Part shown: one piece after another, positions 49,301 to 61,300 of the stretch | How the letters are laid out: each line of letters opens with the position of its first letter | How positions within the stretch are numbered: position 1 is the stretch's first letter | Assembly: GCF_016086655.4 (NCBI RefSeq) | Contig: NC_052144.2 | Location: 26,567,896 to 26,631,895, forward strand | Length of the DNA: 64,000 bases | From: Lepeophtheirus salmonis | Lineage: Eukaryota; Arthropoda; Copepoda; Siphonostomatoida; Caligidae | Reading direction: 5' to 3' | Translations under genes and position numbers: made by a program | Notes under the pieces: generated by a model | What the model was told of the DNA's origin: nothing | Databases searched by the model: none | What the model saw: only the letters and a program-made list of their open reading frames with translations

Positions 49301-52300
49301 TTGCCTATGCACCTCAATAAATGCAATTATACCCATAACTTATAGATATACTCAATAAATATTTAAATATACAACACTAGCATATAGCTAGCTTAAATAT
49401 ACAGAGCTTTTAAATGCAACTTTATTGATATGAGTTAAAATGCTGAGCTTAAATTAATAAACTAACTATATGCCAATAATCAAAATTGACAAGTTACTTG
49501 GGGAAAGTAGTCCGACAACAGATCACTGACTACTCCTTCCAAAAGTAACTAAGTTACTTTACAGACTGCTTGATTTTCAAAGTAACTAATTTATACTACA
49601 AGTTACTTTTTAAGTTACCTTTAGCAGCTGGAGTAGTTTTACAAAACATTGTATAACTCCACTTAGACATAAACATCTTGTAAATAATTATGAATTAAAC
49701 AGAGCAGTGGGGTGAGCAAACCATTTGTTGAATCTATAAATAGGATCTCCTCAAATCCCCTGTCTGAAAGTATGTTTCTTTTAAGTGTAAGCACTAAACC
49801 GCCTAGACTGAAAAGCCGATCCACAGGAGCTTTTGATGGGGTTGTAGCATTATACTTCAAGAAAATTTTTAATTCTTTAAATAAACGGGAGAGGATACTT
49901 TCGAAGGAAAATTTAAAAAAATAGTAACTAACCATGAATTGCTATATAACTTTAATCTGACTACTGCTCTGGAAATATTAGCGCGTTAAATTACTTGCTA
50001 CTGCAAAAAAAAAAAAAAAAATAATAGTCGGATTTGAGTAACGCGTTGGTGCCTCACTGCTAATAATTGAATGCCGAGACATGCTAGCCTAGGGCCAAAA
50101 TTCTGCTGCTCTCTACGAAATGCTTGCTGGGATATGTATGGAGTAAAAAAACCTACCAGGATATCGTCGGGTGGTCGATTCAAACAAGGTAAAACGTAGC
50201 CAATTTCTGTTGGGAAATCACCCCGCTGATCCGTTCGCTCACATGTACCAACACACCATCCAGAATTGTTTAGTATTCTTTCTCCAGAGTTTTCGTCATC
50301 CAAGAGAATCAAATCCCCTTTGTTGACATTCAAAAAGGAGGAACTTTCTGAAATAATATGAATAATAATAGTTTAAACAAGATGGACAATTGATTACAGA
50401 ATGCAATCCAATTGCAGATAGTAGCTACATACATGGTAAAAAACCCTCTATATATTTAGGTCATCCAAATCAAATATTTTGACATGTGCACATGACGTAT
50501 GTAATATATAAATAAACTTAAATACATTTGATATCGTTACGCTTTCTGAAAATATACGTATGTAGAGGAGAGTGGCCGAAGATGGACTAACATGCATCGA
50601 ATGCAATAATCACCAAGACACACTTACATTCCACTTGTTATGCGCTACTTTCAAAGGAATCAATCAAAGTGGATGTACATAATATATATGTAACTATATT
50701 TAGGTATGTATACATCTCCCTTTTACCTTTTCTTCCTATTATGCTTCTAGGTACTTTTCAGAAGAAGAATAAACTCACTTCCCAAGGTTTTAGAAATCAC
50801 GGAAATGTAATTATATTGACCTTTATATAAATGAATATATATATTTATATAATCTTCAACTTATACTCCTTAGAAATATATGTATAAATACGAAGAGTAC
50901 TATTAAAATTTTTTAGATTTCATTTAAATGTTTGTAGATCTCATTTAAATATAATGTAATAATTAAGGGAAATTCTCTCAGTTTAATACACATCTACATT
51001 TTTTATTTTTTTTTATTTTGTAAAGAAATGTACATATAATAAGAAATTAAGAAGCCTGAGAAACTATGAGAAGTTTCACTTTTGCCAAAGAAGAGAATAA
51101 AAACAATTATAATTAAACTAAGGAATGATTTTTGAATACAAATGGTATTCACAGCTAACAATATGATGGAATTACATATATTACACACTTTCATGGAAGA
51201 CATTGAAGAAACAGGCACATCACAGAGAAACACACGAGAAGGAAGAGTTTATCTTCCTCAAAAAACCCTATTGCATACCCACGACTACCACCATCAAATG
51301 AATAATAGAACACAGCGTGAATATAGAAGAATCATTCTAACAAACAAAATTTCTAGGATACATACAGCTTATATGAATCATACTTAATAATAATAAATTA
51401 GAAATTGAGCTCTCATTCATTGAGGTGTAATGAGTTATGCAAAATGGGATTTTACATATGTAGAAATAAATCTATTTATAAATACATAAATAACTGTATC
51501 ATTTCTTACCTTGTGCCTTGTAGTCTTGTAGTGCAATGACAAATTTGGATCTTTTCTTGAGTCCTTCTAGGAAATAAGTGACTAAATCCCGAATATCCTC
51601 TGCGTTTGGACTTTGGAAAGTAAACTCTTCAGAGCGGATGGTACTGAGAGTAAAGGTTTGAGCAAAGGCCTTACTGCTTCTGAAATAAAGAAAATGATTA
51701 TAATGCAGATTTTTATAGGATACTCGTAAGAGACTAAAATAACACTCAAGGGAAGAAATCATCATTCTAAAAATAGGAGAGAAACTATTATTTTTTATTT
51801 AAAAAGAAGAGGTCTGCAAATAATAATAAAACCAGTTTTTCATGGTCAGGACATTCCACCTTCGCAATTTGTACACTAAATATTAATATATATAATGCAA
51901 AAATAGAATAATAGTTTATTATAACATTCAATGTACCTACAAAGTGGATTAATGAGGCTCTTTACTAGGCAACAACACACCAAATACTACTACCATTAAT
52001 CAAAGATAATTTATAAGTAAATAAATATGATTAAAATTTTTTTGACACTTGACTAACCGCACACCACAATCACTGAATAACAACTTATGTAGTGAATATT
52101 TTTGAAAACTTTTTTTTACAAACCAAGTCGTATATTAATTTTTTTTTTTAGAAGAGGCTCGCCGGAAGGAGAATTTTCACTTTTTCATAATATGATAAAA
52201 CGATGTATGTACATAACGTATGTATGTAATGTTTCAAAACTTATTGAGAGTTTTTTTTTCTCTATACCTTTCACGAAGGCATATATATGTAATACCATGT

Positions 52301-55300
52301 AGGACCGTAATGTATTAACATAATATAAGACGTTAACTTAGGCAAAAATTCTGAAGCGGAGAGATCCTACCTTTCCGGGCCTGCCAAACATCGCTCCTTT
52401 TTAAAAACTTATTCGTATTAATAAGGATCGGCCTCCTTAATAACAGGCATAATGATTATGATATATTTAAATATTCAAGGTCCCCCCAAAAAAAAAAAAA
52501 AAAAAAGATATACATATATATGGTATGAATCTCAGGGTGTACCTCATGTATCTATCTAAATACATACGATAATAATGTATGTGTAAATTGAATTTGAAAT
52601 AATGAAATAAGATCCAAAGAAATGGACAACAAAAATTTACTTTCCCGACCTTCCCTCCTTTTCCCTATAAAAGAAGAAAAGGCCCGAAATTAATCGGAAG
52701 TTAGTTTATTCCTCCCAACAACTCGCATTAAAGTACATTCTTTCAGTTGTCGATTTTTCTATTAATCATGTTTCTTATTATAGTTCTGTATTGGTAAATT
52801 CAAATTAGCTCAAGTGATGATTTGTACAATTTTATGCTGTTATTGAAGAATAGTCATCCCACACAGTTAGAAAGAATTGGCTAACTTCCAATTAATTTCG
52901 AGTCTTTTTGAAGAAGATAGGTTGAGAGAGTAAATAAAGGTCACAATAGTAGGAATTTTTTTCACACCTTCAGAAGAGCTAATTCAGTTCAACCAAGCAA
53001 CGTTCATTGCACAAATAATAAGGAACAAACATAGCAGAAAATCAAGAAGAAAATAGGGTGTTATTTGACTGGGATAAGGCTTAATATAATATATTAATAA
53101 CAATCTCACTCCATTTCTATATTTAAATAGAAATAAATAAGTTATTTTTAGCTTGCACGCCTCACTAATTTTCTTCACTAACTTAAAATTTACGATGTAT
53201 TTTATGGTTAGCTTGCCATTTTTTCCCCCTCAGGGGCATATCCAGGGGGTGGACTGGAGGGGCTGTAGTCCTCCCAAAATTAAGGTTTTATTGCTTTTTA
53301 GATTGGTTTATCGTCATTCGGGCAACTTATGCAACAGAGCAAGAATTTAATATTTGAAATTTTTTCCGAGAAATTTAATTTTTTGAAGTAGCTATGTACT
53401 TTTGAAATTATTTCACAAAAAAATAAATGAAAAGGCATATTTTACTTAAAAGTAGTAAAAGATGTCTTTGATACTTACTCAGTGCAACTCCATTTGACTA
53501 ATTACAATAACATTAAAAAAAAAAGGAATCTCTTTAAAAAAAAAAAACCCGGAACTTTAAGGTAATCACTCACCCAACCCCTTTTTGAGCTAAGCGTATG
53601 TTTTTCCTCTATAAATTTTATTTAATTGACTTTAAAAACCAAATGCAATATATGGATGTGTAAAGAAATTGATTTTTTTCAAAAGATATATTCCCACAGA
53701 TATTATATAATACAGCATATGTTGCTGGTTTGAATTGTTATATTTTTTTGCTATAGAATTAGATTTCTTTTCGAATATCTGCATATACATCCAGAGCATA
53801 ATATAGCGGAATGCACTTTATTACCTTAATATAATTTGCATATATGCAGTAGGGGCCCTTTAGACGGAAAGAAAGAATTGTATAGGCGACCTTGTTCTAT
53901 AAGATTGATAAATAACCATCCCAAGATATCAAAAAATATAATATATATATAAATCTCATTCATTGATATCCATCTGTGTTACAAGTATTTATTTACAAGT
54001 ATATGAACATAGAATAACATGCCAACAGTTGTTGGAATGTTTTTACCTTTAGATACTTAAATTAACATACCTTTATATATATATATATATATATTAAACT
54101 GAGCATTTGAGTAGCGAAAGATATTATACAAATAAATTATATCTATATATGTAATTATGATTTAGGGTTCTTCGGTACACACTTTTTCACCAATTGTACG
54201 CCATAAATTTATTTCTTAATATGCAATTTTAATATTATCTAAATGTAGAGAATAAACTGAGTACTTATGAGTTATGTACAAATCCAATGAAACCTTTCAT
54301 ATAAGTACATTGTTAAATGCCAAATTATAATGCAATTTTAACAAGCTACTTGCTATTACCATATTCATTTGTTTATCAGAACAGAATAATTCGACTGTGA
54401 GATTAATGTAAATATCAATAAAAAGTTTATTAGCATTCCAACAAGTAAAACTGTCAAAAACATGGACCAATAAGATTGTACCTATATCGATTTAGAGGTT
54501 CTATGGGTTCCGCTTCTTAAACCACTAGAACCAAAAACAATTAAAATTCGAACAGAGACCATACAAAATTTGTTATTGGTTTCAATTTATTGTATTTTCT
54601 AATAAAAGATAGTTTCAACCAAGGTTAATAGAAATACAAGGATATACCATAACACGTGTACGACTGATGTTTGACTTCCACGACGTTTTTTAATATTGAC
54701 TTCATAGTAGATAGGTGCTTTCGTGTTTTGTAAAAATCTGTTTTTCTTGCCCAGGAGTCGGTCCGATACATTAAATAGAAAATTCTAGTAATAGGGACGT
54801 CATAGACTATGAGTAGTTGCGTATTTTGTCAAAATCTGCCTGTCTTGCCTAGCAGTCGGTAAAATACATCAGATTGATAATTCTAACAAACCCAATTACG
54901 TGATGGTCTAACCTTATATTTCTATTAACCTTGGTTTCAACCCCTTGCTGAACCGTGACCTAGACCGTTGAAATGAAAGAATCGAGACTGGAATACATAT
55001 AACCCTTGAATCTAAGTGATAATAACATCTTGAAACCATCAATAGAGGCGAAAACTGTCAATAATAGTGATAGAAATTTATAATACTCCTCCTGACTGAA
55101 GACCTCCTTACTTGAAATGCAATAAGTATACCACTCATCAACAATCCATGTGAGACACTATAATTCCTTTTCAAAATATGGCAATGTGTGTAGATAGATG
55201 ATAATTAATTATTTGTAACAATAATAATTATTCTGTGTAAGAATATCATATTCAATGTTCTAATTAGTGTACTATTTTGTTTATTTATATATATATACGA

Positions 55301-58300
55301 GGTGTGTTTAAAAAGTAAAATGACTTTTCAAATTTCGTGGTGAACATACCTTTGGTATGCTCGATTTTTTAAATTTTTTGATTAACATATATTTAGCGTT
55401 TCACGTATATAATATGTTCAGTTTGTTTGTGAGAAGCATAACGGTTAGGAGTATTTTGAGTGTCCGGTGATTTCTTGCTATCTCCATTCGGCGATTGGGT
55501 TTGGTTTTGACATCATAACCCTATACCAATAATTTTTCACCAGTTATGACCCTATCGAGCAAATCAGGATCATCATTGACGTATGTCAACAGCTCATGAG
55601 CGATACTCATGCAACGATTATTTTGGTTCAAAACGTTCGAAAAAAATGTATGGGACGAGCCAACCGATATGTCAATAACCTCAGGAACTTCTCTGATAGT
55701 AATTTCCTTCACTGCTTCAACGTTTTCACATGTCGTTGACGTGCTTCAGCGTCTAGAGCGAAGCTTGTCATTGTCATCTTCCCTGCCATCTTGGAAGAGG
55801 TTGTACCACTTTTAAACATTTTTTTTTACTCAGAACAGTTTCACCGGATGCCACTGCCAACATTTCAAGTGTGTTGGAGCACCTAATTTAATTTTTTTAC
55901 AACAAAATTTGATGCAAATTCTTTTGATATATGTTTATCAAAAGCAAACAATCGCCGAACACGAAAAATACATCTAATTTTTATGCCTCTCACAAATAAA
56001 CTAAACATATTATATAGTTGAAACAGTAAATCTATGTTCGTGGTAAGTGTACTAACATAAAAAAAGTTAAAAAATCGAGCATACCAAAAGTACGTTGCCC
56101 ACAAAATTTGAAAAGTCATCTGACGTTTTGAACACACCTCGTATTATTATACAAATTCAAATCCTTCAGAAAACTTACTCACCTTCAACCCTAAATATGT
56201 TATTATATAGGTAAATGTAATGTACAAGTCCTCCAAAAATAAAATATTTCTTGAGGTCAGCCAAAAGAAAGAGCAATTATGTATTTTGTAAAAAAAAAAC
56301 TATAATTGGTTCTAGGAACTCTATAAAATATCGACTTTACACTGCAAGACAAGGAACTACAACTATTAAAAAAAGTTGTGCGATCGTGACTGAAGAATCT
56401 TCTTTCAAATAAAGTATGGACATTTGTTGATTACCAACATATTGCATTCATTAATTAATCATTTAAATTTAGACAGATTAAGATATACTTCTTTAGCTAT
56501 CAAAAAATAACATTGGCTACTTAATATTCGGACCAAAGTAGCTATTCACAATTTTTTTTAATTTAAATTGTGAATAGCTGTGGATTCAGAATTCAAAGAT
56601 ATTTAATAGCCAAATAACTTTTTCAAAAGTGGAAGAATTTACAAGACCAAATATTATTCATTCTCAAAGAAAATTCTTCAAATTAAGTCAATTCTGATTG
56701 GCTTAAAATTAGAAGCTGCTACATGTTCCTCAAGGCACGCAGCCAGTTTGAACAGGCCGTCTCCCTCCTAGTGAAAATAGAAGAGTAGTTGCAACAATAA
56801 CACGATATTATAGGTTGGCGTTAGGGAAATAGTTTTCCTTGTTTTTAGATTGAATTGTTTATTTTTCCCTTAACCACTCTTTCCCTAGAGTACTTTAGTG
56901 TTACCCACTTACATTTTTTTTTGTTAGCTATTGATTATTCTTCTTATTTTGCCGTTGTGAGTGTTCAGAACATTGATTGGTTGAATTAAATCGTTAAGTT
57001 GTTAAAATTCTTAAATAATAGGTCGACTTTTGGTGGAGTACCGGGCAAGGAGGTAAAGTAGAACTATGAAACCTTACTCCACAAAATCCAGGAACAATGA
57101 TACAGACAATGGGTAAGGGGTCATAGGTCAGAAAGGCATAGTTTTACTTTGCCAATTGCTCCACCGAAAATCGACCTATTACCTATATGGTCGCGAAGAA
57201 TGAAGCAGCTGATTTCAGGTTTTTCTGTTTATTTTTGTTGTTGTTAAGCTTTCATCTAATCTTAAATGAAGAATAATCTAAGGGTTGAGAAGAATTGACA
57301 AATTACTTTTTGATTTTGGGTCTTTCTTTCTTTCTCTTTTTCAAAAAAGGTCCAGGAATAAAGAAGAAAACATTAGGAGATGATATCTGAATGCTCGAAG
57401 GACCTACATAGATCAAGTCTGGAAATAACATTTTTCTAATGTGTGTTTACAAGATACAACAGCTCGAATCATTGGAACCTACTACTCGTGGTGAGAATAT
57501 TTTAAGTAATCCTATATGGAGCCCAATCTTTTTTTAAAGTATATTTATCAGATATAGGTGTACAGTGAGTGCCCATGTCGTTAATGCATCATTTTTATTG
57601 CTTGAAAACATAAAGACACATCAACACAAATATAATCAGTAAGTAGGTCGTCAAGTATGATTAATAGTGATTAGAGGCACTCTCTCACCACAAAATAAGT
57701 TAAACATATAAATGATTTATATACTATGTATGTTATTGAAACATAATTTCACTTCTTAAATCATCACGTTACTCTACCTCCTACTGACCTTGATAAAATC
57801 CAAAGAAGTTCAAAGCACTTGGATTAGACTACTTATGCAACATAATTTATATGCCTCTTTCTGTTCATGAAATAACGTGAGGTAAATTATAAAAGGAAAA
57901 ACAAATCATGCATTTGTATGACGACACTAAGTGCAGACACTTTTTGGAAATTTACTCCATTATCATCACTGAATTTGATAATTTTTAGCAGGGGGGTGGG
58001 GGCAATCCCAATATGTGTGAAATTTGGACTTGTGAGGGGTGAGGGCCGTTTGGGAGTCCCTCTAAGTGTGTCTCTTTCGAAATAATTTAAAACTTCAGTA
58101 GGCCATAGCTCTGTCTAGAATAGACCAATTTCCTTTTTTTGCTTTAACATAGTCTATTTATGTATTCAACTGTATTCTTTCCTCTTTTATTTTGAAGTGT
58201 GGAGTTAACATTTCAGGTAAAAATAATTCAATTTATTTCTTCTATAGACAAAGTACAACTGTTAGGTTTCGGTCTAGAAATCCGAACCAACATTATGTTC

Positions 58301-61300
58301 ATGTTCAATCTGAACCAGTATCGTTGTTTCATTAATAAGGGTCTCTCAAACAGAGTATCAACCCTACTAAGAACCTATAGGAATATATTTGCAAAATCTT
58401 CACGATAGTGAATAAACGATATTTTTATTGTGCAAAGCACAAATCATCGTTCATTGTGGTTCAAATCTCAAATATACAATAAAAAAAGAATGAGGATTAC
58501 AAGGATCAACCATGATGATCCAGACGGAATTGTAAATGTTTTGAATATGAATGAGGGGATTTAATAGAAATTGGATGACACATCATGCAATGTTTAGATG
58601 TCTTTGTCTTTTTTAAATACACTTTTCTAGTGATTTTTAATTTTTCTTCAACATATTATATCGTAAAAAAATATTTAGATCCTTTTTCATAGCAGCAGTT
58701 AAAAAAATTATATATTATATATACAAAACGTCACACCACGACAAGGATCAAAGAAATTAGAGTATTAATGTACTTTTTCTTAACAAAGTGACGATTTGAA
58801 AATAAAGTATTACTCCGCCCATTATTGTATGAGCTACATACACACCAGACTACACTTATTAATTACTACATCTAACAATAATTACATAGTTTTATCTACA
58901 TATGCATACAAGCTCAATGAGTAGTACATACAATAAAAGGAAATCTCCATTCACCCAAAAACTCCTTCATGTCCTTATATATTTGCATCCATCGAAGCAA
59001 ACAAAGGTTAATAAAGAGTATACATTTAATTACTGTTCATTAAAAAACAATAAATCATATTTAATGGCTTAATTATAAGCTACATTAACTAAATACATAG
59101 GATCGTATTTTATGATCAATGAAAACAGGAAGTTGTCAATTGATTATATATACATATGTTTTGTAAAAATTAGCTTTTTGTTCACGTTGTAACTTGTACA
59201 AATTGCCATTGGTACGTTTGTAAATTAGTAATTTTTATCAAAATTCATATATCACACATCTACTGGAATTTCAATTATTGCATTATTCTGATCAAAAGTA
59301 TATTGTAATTTTTTTTATTTGAGTTGCTTAATCACATTTATTGGATGCAACTTGTACAAGTTAAAACTTGTACATTAGCTATATACTTAATGTATGGATA
59401 GTATAGGGGGGAAAAGCTTACTTTTGACTGGACACACTTGTAACCTCCGGAAAAGACAATTCCAACAAAACTTGTTCCTGATCGTCTACAACATAGACTC
59501 CCGTCCAGTTCACAGCAATAATGACATCGTTCTTAGGTAGATTAGGTCCCGAGTATCGAAAAGCCTCGTAGAAACGTGAGAAAAGGAGAGGCCATTTGTA
59601 TTTTGCATAGGATACAACATCTTCCTTTACCTTCAAAACATTTACTCGATCCTTTACATAGTAACTCTGGAATATGAAATTTGTGATAAAATCATGCTTG
59701 TTGAAATGTATGTTTCTCTAAAAAGGGATCCTACCTTTTTAAAAGCTTGCACAATAAGCTGATGCCACTCAGTATGAGCTCCTTCTCTTTGAAGACAATA
59801 GTCGGGTATATAATTTGGTAAAAGACCCATTAATCTCTCTGAATCTAAATCTGTTCCAAATTCTATATAGTACTGCTGGGCTGCAATCATTGCAAGATCC
59901 TCTTCTTTCTCACAACGATACTCCCCAAATTTTACACCGCGTACATTTTGCTGATAAATTAGATTCGTGGCCACAGAGTCTTCTGCTGGATCATGCCACG
60001 GAGAAAAAATCTCTTTTCTAAAAAATAATCTCCATGGAGCATTTCTTTCTTGAGCCCCCTGCTCTTTTGCATACTGCTCACATTGAGAGATAGCATCAAG
60101 TACATGGTCCCCACCACTACCAAGGGAAGAAACCTATAATTCAACATTTTTTTTGTTAAAAAAATATATAAACCAAAGGCATTATTTAATTGCTTCTTAC
60201 TTTATCAAAGAGAGCAATGTATAGTGAAAAACCAAACTGATCCTTGAGACCGATTTTATCAGACAATTGGTTACATAATTCTCTGGCAGTGGTAGCAGAG
60301 TCAGCAAGGAGAGTCTTTGTATTTCCATCCATGAACGTAATAGGAAGCATAAGAGGCTTTTTTGACTTAGTAGCTTGTAACTCTAACCAACTCGGAGGCT
60401 GATTACGGGTACCATTATTAAATGTTCTCTTGAGGCGATCCTCACAATATGGGGCATATCCTGGAGGGCCATCTCGAATAAATGAGCGAAGATGTTTCAC
60501 GAAATTATCAGATGGAGCAAAACATCCAACACAAAGAGACAAAAGAATCCAACCTCTTGCATAAGATGACTTGGAGGGATTATTGGTCAGTTGCTTACAT
60601 ATTTGACAATAAATTTCGTCCCTAATAATGGATAAAACTAATAAGTTTTTAAGAGCTTAATTAAATTGTTTTACCTCAATTCAGCCCTAAGGATTCCATG
60701 ACCAATGATGAAATGCAACTTTTCCAAATTTGAAGTTGGTCTTGACTCCAACCACGAATTGTAAGAATCTGCCGTATACTCTTCCTCCTGGAGTTTTCTC
60801 TTAATCTCATCACCCATTTTGTTCTTCCTTTTTAAAGTTAAGGAAACAAGTTTATGACGGATTGATTTTTGCTTTTCTTTAATGGAGGAAGTTCCACCAT
60901 TGACAATGAGGGGCACTCTTTCCTCTTCAGATACGTCCTCTCCATTTTCCATCATTTTAGCCTCCAAAAATTCTTTAGAACGAATGAAATTCCTTCCTAG
61001 AGTGGCAGTAACCTTAGTCATAACTGACGTATTATCTTTGTCCATTGTGTGATATTTAGGCTCAGGAAGATCTTCCATAAAACGAAGGATTGTTATCCAC
61101 AGAGCGAGGGCTGCAAGTTGATCTCCTTGAGTTTGAAGAGGCAGGAGTGAATGTTTCAGGGGTTTTCGACTATGCTGATGAGTAAATGTCCCTTGAAAAT
61201 AGGTTGCAGCAAATTTTTGAAACTTGTATTCAGATAAATCTTCATCGTCTTCAGGCGGTGTTGGGATACCTGATACAATGTCACCATTTGACACATTCTA

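Noticed and set aside
53216..53290. SINE or transposon end around ATCCAGGGGGTGGACTGG
   Set aside because: It looks like a repeat end known from many genomes, but no second copy or boundary could be identified in the window.
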